Position numbers and translations under genes: made by a program. DNA of 64,000 nucleotides from Bacteroidales bacterium. Its GTDB lineage: Bacteria > Bacteroidota > Bacteroidia > Bacteroidales > Marinilabiliaceae. Shown here piece after piece: positions 42,545 to 50,995 of the stretch (its first letter is position 1; every line of letters begins with the position of its first letter). The DNA lies in the NCBI GenBank assembly GCA_024401335.1, contig JAKSLH010000002.1, forward strand, positions 62,001 through 126,000, written 5' to 3'. The notes beneath the pieces were generated by a model. It was not told where the DNA came from and made no database searches. It saw only the letters and a program-made list of their open reading frames with translations.

Positions 42545-45500
42545 ATGGGTTTAAGGTATTATATAACATTTGCGTTGTGCCTTTCGGCTAACTTTGTCGC
42601 TGCTTTGCCTTTCGTTTCCGACGAAGGTTCAGGCGCTAATGTGTTGTGTGATACTGTCCTCTGTGCTGACGACGTCAGATACGTTGGCTACAATGTTTCC
42701 CATACTGGAAATAAATCGCTTGCCGAGGCTTCTTCTGAATCTGTCCTTTCAAAAGGAAGATGGGTTAAGGTTAGGGTTAAGTCTTCGGGAATGAAGAGCC
42801 TGACTTTTACTGCTCTCAAACAAATGGGATTCGACAATCCTGATAAGATTTCTGTTTATGGTAATGGAGGCACCCAGTTGCCATTTGATAACTCTAAGTA
42901 TAGGCCTGATGACTTGGTTAAACAGCCTGTTATAAGGACTTCCAAGGCTGTTCTGTTTTATGCAGAAGGTCCTCTGACTTGGCAATATAATCAGACTTAT
43001 TCGAGATTTATTGGTGCCATACATCAGACAAGTGAGTATTCTTATTATTTTATTACCGATAGCGGTGTTCCGTCGTCCGAACCTGAACGAAATGTTGCTG
43101 ATGGTGAACCTACGATGACGACGGATGTATATAACTATCGAGCACATTACGAAGAGAACGTCGTCAATCTTCTCTCTTCTGGTCGTGAATGGTACGGACC
43201 TAAAATTCCTTTTGGAAAGCCTTTTGAGATCGACTTGGGACTGCCTAAAAGACCTTCTCCCGAATCTAACATAAAGGTGTCGGCTCGTCTGATCGGACGT
43301 TCGGGTAGCGAGCTGCAATATGAAATGTGTTTCAATGGCGAAAAGTCTTCTAGTGGTGTTATTTCTAAGTCTAATGTGTCGGGTAATGGTGTCTCCGATT
43401 ATGCAAAGTCTATAGTGCGAAACATTAGCGTCAAGAGTGACAATGTTAGCGATTCTAAGTTGTCTTTGGCGTTCGATTATAATTCAGCGACCGATGGCGC
43501 GTGGATTGACTATATTAGTGTGACTTCTGATGCGGCGCTAGATATGGAGAACGCTGATGAAATGGATTTCCGACTGTCATCTACTTATAGCAAGAGTGGT
43601 GTCACTGAATATATTGTGAAAAACGTCAAGAAGGGAACTCGTGTATGGAACGTTTGTGACTGTACCGGTATTCAGGAGATAAATGTCGATTTTGCTGGCA
43701 GCTCTATGTCGTTCAAGCATAACAATGGTGTTAGAACCGACTTTGTCGCTTTTAATCCTGATTCTGAATTTGAAGCTCCTGAGTACGTTGGCGAAGTGAA
43801 AAACCAGAATCTACACGCTGTTCAAAGTGCTCAGTATATCATAGTTACACATGAAGATTTTGCAGACCAGGCTCGCAGACTTGCAGAGATTCATCGTCGT
43901 GAACAGGGCTTGAATGTCGTTGTTGCCGAATGTGAACAGATTTATAATGAGTTCTCGTCTGGCAAGCGCGACGTTAGTGCCATAAGGGATTTCATTAAGA
44001 TGGTGTATGATCGTGACCATAGCTCGGAGACTGGATTAAAATATGTTCTTCTCTTTGGCGATGGTTCGTTCGACAACATGACTATTGGAGAGAAAAATGA
44101 GGGGAATAAGGTGCCTACATATCAGTCAGCCAATTCTATTCATTCGGCTAACACTTATGTGACCGACGATTTCTTCGGTTGGCTAGATGATAACGAAGGG
44201 GCTAGCGATACAGGTGCTCGTATGGATATCGGTGTCGGACGTTTCCCTTGTAGAACTGCCGATGAGGCTAAGGCTCTTGTTGATAAGAGTGAGATCTATT
44301 TGACGGCTCTTGAACCGGGAAGGTGGAAGACTCGTGTGGCTGTCGTGGCCGATGATGGCGATAAGAATGAGCATCTTGATTATGCAGAAAAGGTGGCTTG
44401 TCAGATTGAAGAAATGCAGCCTGAATTGACTGTGAAAAGGATATATCTGGAGGCGTATTCTGCAACGACGACAAGTACTGGTGTGTTCTATGAAGGCGCC
44501 AGAAAGGATTTTACCGACGCAATAAATAATGGCAGTCTGTTCTTGAATTATTTTGGTCATTCAGGCTATAATGCTATGACCGACGATGGTTTGTTTAAGC
44601 AGGTCGATATATCGAAATGGACTAACGGCAACAGGCTTCCTATGTTGATTACTGCTTCTTGCGACTTTGGCCCGTTCGATCTGCCTACCACTAGTTCGGG
44701 CGAGGAGTCTCTGATGTATAGGGGCGGCGGCTTTATCGGTGTGTTTGCTTCTACTCGTGTTGTATTTAGTGATAGCAACTATTTGATTGATAAGGCGCTG
44801 TCTGAACGATTGGTTGGCGTAAATGCTAATGGCGATTACTACAGTATGGGTGAGGCGTCTATGTATGCCAAGGTGAAGGCTGGCGGGTTGATCAATACAT
44901 TGAAATATGTTTTGCTTGGCGACCCGGCATTATCTCTATGTAAGAATCATCAGAAGGTTGTTACAGATAGTATCAACGGAGTGGCTAGTAGTGCTTCGCA
45001 AGAGGCTTTCAGCGCATTGAGTATAAGTAGGTTGTCGGGCAGTGTCCGTGACGAAGATGGTGAAGTCGATGAGTCATTCAATGGTTCGGTTAACGTGACA
45101 TTGTATGATAAAAAGTCTGTTTCAAAGACAACGGGCATTAAGAGTGACGTTTATAAATTCAATGAGTATAAGACGGTTCTCTTTAGTGGCTCGGCCGATG
45201 TTGTTGATGGTCGTTTCTCTGTGGAGTTTAAGCTGTCTAAGGATATCAACTTTGAACTGGGATACGGTAGGATGGTCTATTATGCTGTGTCCGACGACAA
45301 TCGTGAAGCCGACGGAATAGACTATGAGGTTATGGTCGGTGGTGCATCATCTGAGATGCTTAATGATACTGTGGGTCCTGTCATTGACGCTTGGATCGAC
45401 TATGTCGGGAATCATGTTACTGGCTTGTCGCCAACTTTATTTGCTTACATAGAGGATCCGTCCGGTGTCAATACTAGCGGATTGGGTGCAGGTCACGATA

Positions 45501-46033
45501 TAGCTTTGTATTTTAATGGTGACAGGAATAATAGCGTGTCATTGAACGGCTATTTTACGTATGATGCAGGAAGCTATACTCGTGGACTTCTTGTCTACAA
45601 GATGAGCAATATCGCTGAAGGTGATGTCTCGGTTTCTCTGAAGGCTTGGGATAATATGAACAATTCATCTGTTAAGTCGATCGACATTAGCGTCAAGGGT
45701 GATTGTCCGATCGGTTTTGGCGATGTTAAGCTGTTCCCTAATCCGCTCAAGGCTGCCTCTGATTGTCTGAAGCTTCAGTTTAGCCATAATGCTGGCGGTA
45801 GTGTGCTGTCTTTGAATATGAGAGTGTATTCGATAGATGGACAGCTGATTGATGTGAGGGATGTTGATGTTGTGTCAACAGATATGCAGACTGAGACAAT
45901 AGCTATCTCTGATGAAATGCCTGCTATTGCATGTTTGCCTAAGGGAATATATGTTCTGAAGGTCGTCGTGTCCGATAAGAATGGACGTAAGGGCGAATTT
46001 ACGAGGAGGTTCTCAATAGTTGCTAATAGATAA
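42545..46033 (+). CDS. porU: Type IX secretion system sortase PorU
   Basis: C25-family (gingipain-like) cell-surface enzyme that removes the C-terminal domain from type IX cargo and links it to surface lipopolysaccharide. The ATG at 42545 starts a signal peptide (MGLRYYITFALCLSANFVAALP) and gives 1162 residues; an upstream ATG at 42365 adds an unlikely N-terminus. The catalytic dyad is His672 (NYFGHSGY) and Cys706 (ITASCDFGPFD). Residues after about 1080 (KLFPNPLKAASDCLKL, YSIDGQLIDV) form PorU's own sorting-like domain. porV follows after 49 bp. Confidence 0.93.
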   Translation: MGLRYYITFALCLSANFVAALPFVSDEGSGANVLCDTVLCADDVRYVGYNVSHTGNKSLAEASSESVLSKGRWVKVRVKSSGMKSLTFTALKQMGFDNPDKISVYGNGGTQLPFDNSKYRPDDLVKQPVIRTSKAVLFYAEGPLTWQYNQTYSRFIGAIHQTSEYSYYFITDSGVPSSEPERNVADGEPTMTTDVYNYRAHYEENVVNLLSSGREWYGPKIPFGKPFEIDLGLPKRPSPESNIKVSARLIGRSGSELQYEMCFNGEKSSSGVISKSNVSGNGVSDYAKSIVRNISVKSDNVSDSKLSLAFDYNSATDGAWIDYISVTSDAALDMENADEMDFRLSSTYSKSGVTEYIVKNVKKGTRVWNVCDCTGIQEINVDFAGSSMSFKHNNGVRTDFVAFNPDSEFEAPEYVGEVKNQNLHAVQSAQYIIVTHEDFADQARRLAEIHRREQGLNVVVAECEQIYNEFSSGKRDVSAIRDFIKMVYDRDHSSETGLKYVLLFGDGSFDNMTIGEKNEGNKVPTYQSANSIHSANTYVTDDFFGWLDDNEGASDTGARMDIGVGRFPCRTADEAKALVDKSEIYLTALEPGRWKTRVAVVADDGDKNEHLDYAEKVACQIEEMQPELTVKRIYLEAYSATTTSTGVFYEGARKDFTDAINNGSLFLNYFGHSGYNAMTDDGLFKQVDISKWTNGNRLPMLITASCDFGPFDLPTTSSGEESLMYRGGGFIGVFASTRVVFSDSNYLIDKALSERLVGVNANGDYYSMGEASMYAKVKAGGLINTLKYVLLGDPALSLCKNHQKVVTDSINGVASSASQEAFSALSISRLSGSVRDEDGEVDESFNGSVNVTLYDKKSVSKTTGIKSDVYKFNEYKTVLFSGSADVVDGRFSVEFKLSKDINFELGYGRMVYYAVSDDNREADGIDYEVMVGGASSEMLNDTVGPVIDAWIDYVGNHVTGLSPTLFAYIEDPSGVNTSGLGAGHDIALYFNGDRNNSVSLNGYFTYDAGSYTRGLLVYKMSNIAEGDVSVSLKAWDNMNNSSVKSIDISVKGDCPIGFGDVKLFPNPLKAASDCLKLQFSHNAGGSVLSLNMRVYSIDGQLIDVRDVDVVSTDMQTETIAISDEMPAIACLPKGIYVLKVVVSDKNGRKGEFTRRFSIVANR

Positions 46034-46082
46034 AAGTGTAAGGCCTATAGGAAACGACTACTAAATTTGTAATAATTTAGAA

Positions 46083-47252
46083 ATGGAAAAAAATATCATT
46101 AAGGTTCTAGCTGTTGCATTCATGCTCAGCTCGACATCAATTGCGAAGGCGCAGAAGGATTATAATCCTATCCCTTCAAGTGTGCAGATGCTCAACATCG
46201 CTCCTGAGGCTAGGGGTACTGCTATGGGTGACGCGGGTATTGCCTCTACTCCTGACGTCAACTCTCAGCATTGGAATCCGGCCAAATATGCCTTTATGGA
46301 TTCTAAGGCTGGCGCTTCATTGTCTATTACTCCATGGTTGAAGAGTCTTGTCAGCGATATCAATCTCTTCTATATGGCTGGTTACTATAAGATCGACCAA
46401 AGGAATAATGTCAGCGCTTCTATAAGATATTTCTCTTTGGGTGACTTGGTGTTCTATGATGAAAGAGGCGACGAACAGGGTACTTATAAGCCTAACGAGT
46501 TTGCTATAGATGCGGCTTATTCTCTTAAGTTGTCTGAGTATTGGTCGGGTGCCGTTGCTCTTCGCTATATTCACTCCGACCTCGGCTTCCAACAGGAAGA
46601 TGATGCTTATTCTGCAGGTAATGCCGCCGCTGCCGATTTGGCTTTCTATTTCAAGAAGAAGATTAATGTTGATAAGGGAAGAACTGCCGACGTGATGGCT
46701 GGTATTAACATATCTAACATAGGTACTAAGATTACTTATGACGATGGTACAACCAACGAATACCTTCCTGCTAATCTTAAGATTGGTGCTGGATTCTGGT
46801 ATGATATCGACCAGTACAACAGGATTGGGGCGACTGTCGATTTGAATAAGTTGCTTGTCCCTACTCCAAATTACCGTAATGTCGATGGTGATGACGACGA
46901 TGACGCATATACTCGTAGAATGAAGTATTATGACCAGTCTGTCGTTACTTCTATTTTCAAGTCTTTTGGTGATGCGCCTAATGGCGGTAAGGAAGAGCTC
47001 GAAGAGATAGATTTGATGGGTGGTATAGAATATACTTACAATAAGATGTTCTCTGCTCGCGGCGGTTATCATTTTAATCCAGAGAACAAGGGTAACCTTA
47101 AGTATGCCACTGTCGGTCTGGGTGTTAAGTACCAGATGTTCGATGTGTCGGCTTCTTATATTTTTACTGTAGGACAGGCTAACAATAATTCTGCCTTGGC
47201 TAATACTGTTAGAATCTCTCTGGGATTTGATTTGGGTGGCTTCTTTAAGTAA
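46083..47252 (+). CDS. porV: Type IX secretion system outer-membrane protein PorV
   Basis: 389 residues, signal peptide (1-23). PSSVQMLNIAPEARGTAMGDAGIASTPDVNSQHWNPAKYAF is the conserved start of PorV (FadL-like barrel). PorV brings cargo from the translocon to PorU. A TAAATTTG at 46062-46069 could give it an extra promoter within the porU operon. Confidence 0.94.
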   Translation: MEKNIIKVLAVAFMLSSTSIAKAQKDYNPIPSSVQMLNIAPEARGTAMGDAGIASTPDVNSQHWNPAKYAFMDSKAGASLSITPWLKSLVSDINLFYMAGYYKIDQRNNVSASIRYFSLGDLVFYDERGDEQGTYKPNEFAIDAAYSLKLSEYWSGAVALRYIHSDLGFQQEDDAYSAGNAAAADLAFYFKKKINVDKGRTADVMAGINISNIGTKITYDDGTTNEYLPANLKIGAGFWYDIDQYNRIGATVDLNKLLVPTPNYRNVDGDDDDDAYTRRMKYYDQSVVTSIFKSFGDAPNGGKEELEEIDLMGGIEYTYNKMFSARGGYHFNPENKGNLKYATVGLGVKYQMFDVSASYIFTVGQANNNSALANTVRISLGFDLGGFFK

Positions 47253-47258
47253 TATTGT

Positions 47259-47738
47259 ATGAACGATATAAGAGTAGGATATGGTTATGATGTCCATCAG
47301 CTCAAGGAGGGTCTTGAGATGTGGATTGGCGGCATCAAGGTTGAACATACAAAGGGATGGGTCGCTCATTCCGATGGCGATGTGCTTATACATGCCATCT
47401 GTGATGCTTTGCTCGGTGCTGCAGGTATGAGGGATATTGGCTATCATTTCCCTGATACGAGCGATGACTTTAAGGGTATCGACAGCAAGATTCTTCTTAA
47501 ACGTACTGTTGATATTATCGCTACCAAAGGATATAAGGTTGGTAATGTCGACTCTACAATAGCTCTTCAGAAACCTAAAATCAAGCCTATTATTCCCGAT
47601 ATGCAGAAAATGCTTGCCGATGTCATGGGCATTGACGAGGATAGGGTGTCTGTTAAGGCTACTACAACCGAAAAACTCGGTTTTGAAGGCGAAGAAAAGG
47701 GCGCTTCAGCTTATGCCGTTGTTTTGATATGGAAGTAA
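47259..47738 (+). CDS. ispF: 2-C-methyl-D-erythritol 2,4-cyclodiphosphate synthase
   Basis: MEP-pathway enzyme for isoprenoids. 159 residues. Metal ligands Asp11 and His13 (GYDVHQL), AHSDGDVLIHAICDALLGAAG, and C-terminal VSVKATTTEKLGFEGEEKGASAYAV are all present. It starts 6 bp after porV. Isoprenoid precursor made here feeds UppS (58464-59204). Confidence 0.97.
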   Translation: MNDIRVGYGYDVHQLKEGLEMWIGGIKVEHTKGWVAHSDGDVLIHAICDALLGAAGMRDIGYHFPDTSDDFKGIDSKILLKRTVDIIATKGYKVGNVDSTIALQKPKIKPIIPDMQKMLADVMGIDEDRVSVKATTTEKLGFEGEEKGASAYAVVLIWK

Positions 47739-47786
47739 GTTATTGACAACTATTTGTTAATAACCGATAGAAAAGTTGTTGATAAC
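47739..47786. promoter_or_regulatory. Three TTGTTRATAAC-like motifs upstream of parA
   Basis: GTTATTGACAA (47739-47749) and TTGTTAATAAC (47754-47764) form a near-perfect dyad. A third copy TTGTTGATAAC lies at 47776-47786. The core TTATCAACA resembles a DnaA box with one change. It lies between ispF and parA. Confidence 0.45.
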
Positions 47787-47824
47787 GCAAAAATTACTAA
47801 CAAGTATATATCGCAATAAAACCA

Positions 47825-47832
47825 TATCTTTG
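47825..47832 (+). promoter_or_regulatory. Candidate -7 element for parA
   Basis: TATCTTTG matches TAnnTTTG; start near 47837, leader about 31 nt. No clear -33 box. Confidence 0.45.
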
Positions 47833-47867
47833 CGACAATTAGGTTTAGAACTATTATTGAATACTAT

Positions 47868-48644
47868 ATGGCAAGAGTCATAGCAATAGCTAATCAGAAG
47901 GGTGGAGTAGGTAAGACTACTACATCTATCAATCTGGCTGCCAGCTTGGCAGTTATGGAGAAAAAGGTGCTCGTTATAGATGCTGATGCACAGGCTAATA
48001 CAACATCTGGTCTTGGTTTTGATGTTAAGAAGGTCAAGACTACCATCTATGAGTGTATGGTTAACGATGCCGATCCTAAAGATGCCTTGCTTCAATGTGA
48101 AATCAAGAATTTGTACGTACTTCCTTCTCATATCGATCTTGTTGGTGCAGAGATCGAGATGCTCAACATGTCCGATCGTGAGAAGATCATGCGTAGAATG
48201 GTCGATAAGTTAAGAGACGATTTCGATTATATTCTGATCGATTGCTGTCCTTCGCTCGGCCTTATCACTGTCAACGCTCTTACAGCTGCCGATTCGGTTA
48301 TAATCCCTGTTCAGTGTGAGTATTTCGCACTCGAAGGTCTTGGAAAGTTGCTCAATACAATCAAGATAATCCAGAAGAGACTTCATCCTAACCTTGAGAT
48401 AGAAGGTTTCTTGTTGACTATGTACGATGGTCGTACTACTTTGTCAAAGCAGGTTTTGGAAGAGGTTAAGAAGCATTTCCAGGATATGGTCTTCGAGACT
48501 CTTATCGTAAGAAATGTTCGTTTGAGCGAAGCTCCAAGCCATGGCATGTCAGCTATCGAATATGATGCTACTTCAAGTGGCGCTCAGAACTATATGAATC
48601 TCGCTAAGGAGATTTTGGATAAGTATAATAATAAGGAGGAATAA
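47868..48644 (+). CDS. parA: Chromosome partitioning ATPase ParA (Soj)
   Basis: 258 residues. Deviant Walker A IANQKGGVGKTTTSINLAAS (residues 7-26), Walker A' VLVIDADAQANTT and Walker B DYILIDCCPSLG. ParA moves the ParB-bound origin region along the nucleoid. It is followed 11 bp later by parB. Confidence 0.96.
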   Translation: MARVIAIANQKGGVGKTTTSINLAASLAVMEKKVLVIDADAQANTTSGLGFDVKKVKTTIYECMVNDADPKDALLQCEIKNLYVLPSHIDLVGAEIEMLNMSDREKIMRRMVDKLRDDFDYILIDCCPSLGLITVNALTAADSVIIPVQCEYFALEGLGKLLNTIKIIQKRLHPNLEIEGFLLTMYDGRTTLSKQVLEEVKKHFQDMVFETLIVRNVRLSEAPSHGMSAIEYDATSSGAQNYMNLAKEILDKYNNKEE

Positions 48645-48655
48645 ATAGAGAGAGA

Positions 48656-49567
48656 ATGGCTGCAAAGGGTAAAAGTTTTGGTTTGGGTAGCGGTTTGAGC
48701 GCATTGCTCGAAGATGCTGCCGCTGAAGAAGTTATTGAGAAGAAGTCTGCTGTCAATGAGATTGACATAGATAGCATTGAAGCTAATCCATGGCAGCCTC
48801 GTAGCAATTTCGACGAGGAACAGCTTAATGAATTGGCAGAGTCAATAAAGCAGTGTGGCATTATCACTCCATTGACATTGCGTCAGATGCCTAATGGCAA
48901 ATATCAGATTGTCAGTGGTGAACGTCGATTTAGAGCGTCTAAACAGGCTGGTTTGACTACTGTGCCTGCCTATGTTCGTGAGGTCGATGATGATGCAATG
49001 CTTCAGTTCGCTCTCATTGAGAATATTCAGCGTTCTGACCTTAACCCTATTGAAGAGGCCATAAGCTATCAGCGACTTATTGATGAGTGTAACTTGACTC
49101 AGGAGCAGCTTGCTGAAAAGGTTAGCAAGAAGCGCTCTACTGTTACCAATTTCCTCAGATTGTTGAAGTTGCCTGCTGAGATTCAGGCCGGACTTCGTGA
49201 GAAGCTTATCTCTATGGGCCATGCCCGCGCAATAATAAGCATTGATGATCCACAGACTCAGCTGATGATTTATCAGCAGACTATTGATGAGGGCTTCTCT
49301 GTTCGCCATGTCGAAGATCTTGTTAGAGAATATAACGAAGGTCATGGCGACAATCCTGAAAAAGATAAGAAACCATCTAAGAAAGCTGTTAAGTCACAGC
49401 TTGGTACTGCATACGAAGAGATGAGGACAAATCTTTCTAAGATGTTCGGTACATCTGTTAAATTTGAACGCAAAGAAGATACAGGAAAGGGTAAGATAAC
49501 TATCCCTTTCGCCTCTGATGAAGAACTCGAACGAATTTTGTCTGTTCTCGACCAACAAGCACGCTAG
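48656..49567 (+). CDS. parB: Chromosome partitioning protein ParB (Spo0J)
   Basis: 303 residues. N-terminal CTPase domain with IEANPWQPRSNFDEEQLNELAESIKQ and SGERRFRASKQAGLTTVPAYV, then the DNA-binding helix-turn-helix (LTQEQLAEKVSKKRSTVTNFLRLLKLP) and C-terminal dimerisation part. It binds parS. No parS consensus was noticed in this window. Confidence 0.95.
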   Translation: MAAKGKSFGLGSGLSALLEDAAAEEVIEKKSAVNEIDIDSIEANPWQPRSNFDEEQLNELAESIKQCGIITPLTLRQMPNGKYQIVSGERRFRASKQAGLTTVPAYVREVDDDAMLQFALIENIQRSDLNPIEEAISYQRLIDECNLTQEQLAEKVSKKRSTVTNFLRLLKLPAEIQAGLREKLISMGHARAIISIDDPQTQLMIYQQTIDEGFSVRHVEDLVREYNEGHGDNPEKDKKPSKKAVKSQLGTAYEEMRTNLSKMFGTSVKFERKEDTGKGKITIPFASDEELERILSVLDQQAR

Positions 49568-49570
49568 ATA

Positions 49571-50281
49571 TTGAAAAGATCTTTATCTATATTATTGATG
49601 CTTCTCGTTTCTGGCATCTCTTTCTCCCAAGAGATTATCGGTGGAGATGTTATAGAGGTGCAGGAAGAAAGCCAACAGAATGATGTGAAATCGGGCGAAA
49701 CGGTGTTGTCGCTCGATTCTCTATTCATTGTGCTGCCTAATGGCGACAAGGAGATAAAGTCTCTTGCTCCAGGTATGCTTGGCCATTCGCCTCATACCGC
49801 CACTATGTATGCTGCTGTTCTGCCGGGACTCGGACAGATATATAACAAGAAATATTGGAAACTGCCAATTCTTTATGGTGGCATCGCCGCATTGTGCTAC
49901 TCAATTCATTTTAATGGTAAATATTACGATATCTATAGAAATGCATATCGTGATTTCATAATTGGTGACCCTAATAATACTAGTTATAGAAAGATTATTT
50001 CCGAAAAGACTACTCTTTCATTCGAAGATGTTGAAAATAATGGTCGGTATGCTTCGTGGTTTCAAAATGTACTGAAAAATAAGAAGGACTATTATCGTAG
50101 ATATAGAGACCTCAGTTATTTCGGTCTTATTGGTGTATATGTGATTCAGATGGTCGACGCTGCAGTCGATGCTCATTTCTTCAAGTTCGATGTCAATGAC
50201 GATCTCTCGTTGCAATGGCAACCAACAGTCGTCCCTGATAATGGTGGTAATGTTGGCGCTAGCCTTTGTATAACCTTCTAA
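49571..50281 (+). CDS. DUF5683-family membrane protein
   Basis: 236 residues. Begins at a TTG (49571) 3 bp after parB; no ATG upstream fits. Signal peptide (1-19), then a variable acidic region, then PHTATMYAAVLPGLGQIYNKKYWKLPILYGGIAALCYSIHFN, the conserved core with a membrane helix, and a C-terminal second hydrophobic stretch (LIGVYVIQMVDAAVDAHF). It is a standard neighbour of parAB in Bacteroidetes. Function unknown. Confidence 0.83.
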   Translation: MKRSLSILLMLLVSGISFSQEIIGGDVIEVQEESQQNDVKSGETVLSLDSLFIVLPNGDKEIKSLAPGMLGHSPHTATMYAAVLPGLGQIYNKKYWKLPILYGGIAALCYSIHFNGKYYDIYRNAYRDFIIGDPNNTSYRKIISEKTTLSFEDVENNGRYASWFQNVLKNKKDYYRRYRDLSYFGLIGVYVIQMVDAAVDAHFFKFDVNDDLSLQWQPTVVPDNGGNVGASLCITF

Positions 50282-50291
50282 TTCGCTTTTC

Positions 50292-50990
50292 ATGATAGAT
50301 GTAATTGCAACAGCACAACAAGCACTTGACGTCGATATGAATGGTGCTACTGCTGTCGTGATTGATGTCTTGCGCGCTACTAGTTCGATGACGTGTGCAA
50401 TCCACAACGGCGCTCGATCTATTGTCGCTGTTAATACACCGGAAGAGGCTTTTGATTTTAAGGCTAAATCTTCCTCACGTGTTATTCTTGGTGGTGAACG
50501 TCATGCCGACAAGATTAGCGGTTTCGACCTTGATAATTCTCCTTTGAGTTATTCTGCCGATGTTGTTCGAGGCAATGACATTGTAATGACAACAACCAAT
50601 GGAACTCTCGCTATTGGTGCTTGCCGACGCGCCGATAGATTGCTGATATCTTCTTTTCTCAACGCTGATAACGTTATCAATCAGTTGCAGTCTGTTTCTG
50701 GCGATATATATATTGTCTGTGCAGGGACGGAAGGCCGATTCACAATAGAGGATGGCCTGTGCGCCGGTTATATCGTGAGTAAGCTAGTTGGTGATAAGAG
50801 TGATTTCGCAATTTCTATGCAGCAGGTTTATCTGTCTTCATCCGAAGATATCAGACTTGTGGCTTCTAAGGGTGAGCATTTTGAACGTTTGAAGAGAAAG
50901 GGATATGCGTTTGATCTTGATGTGTGCTTCTCTGATATTCGCAATTATGAGGCATTGGAATGTGTTGATGGTGTAATAAAGAAGTTGTAG
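50292..50990 (+). CDS. comB: 2-phosphosulfolactate phosphatase family protein
   Basis: 232 residues. ATAVVIDVLRATSSM, GGERHADKISGFDLDNSPL, VMTTTNGTLAI and GTEGRFTIEDGLCAGYIV are ComB motifs. In methanogens ComB removes phosphate from phosphosulfolactate on the way to coenzyme M. Bacteroidetes do not make coenzyme M, so the substrate may be a sulfonate for another purpose, such as sulfonolipids; that is inference. Located 10 bp after DUF5683 and 5 bp before the helicase gene. Confidence 0.85.
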   Translation: MIDVIATAQQALDVDMNGATAVVIDVLRATSSMTCAIHNGARSIVAVNTPEEAFDFKAKSSSRVILGGERHADKISGFDLDNSPLSYSADVVRGNDIVMTTTNGTLAIGACRRADRLLISSFLNADNVINQLQSVSGDIYIVCAGTEGRFTIEDGLCAGYIVSKLVGDKSDFAISMQQVYLSSSEDIRLVASKGEHFERLKRKGYAFDLDVCFSDIRNYEALECVDGVIKKL

Positions 50991-50995
50991 TTGTA

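Noticed and set aside
46317-47447. 376-codon minus-strand frame opposite porV and ispF
   Set aside because: Runs antisense through two certain genes; product has no recognisable domain.
47868-49567. parS site next to parAB
   Set aside because: No GTTTCACGTGAAAC-like palindrome was noticed; the only repeats near are the TTGTTRATAAC motifs, which do not match.
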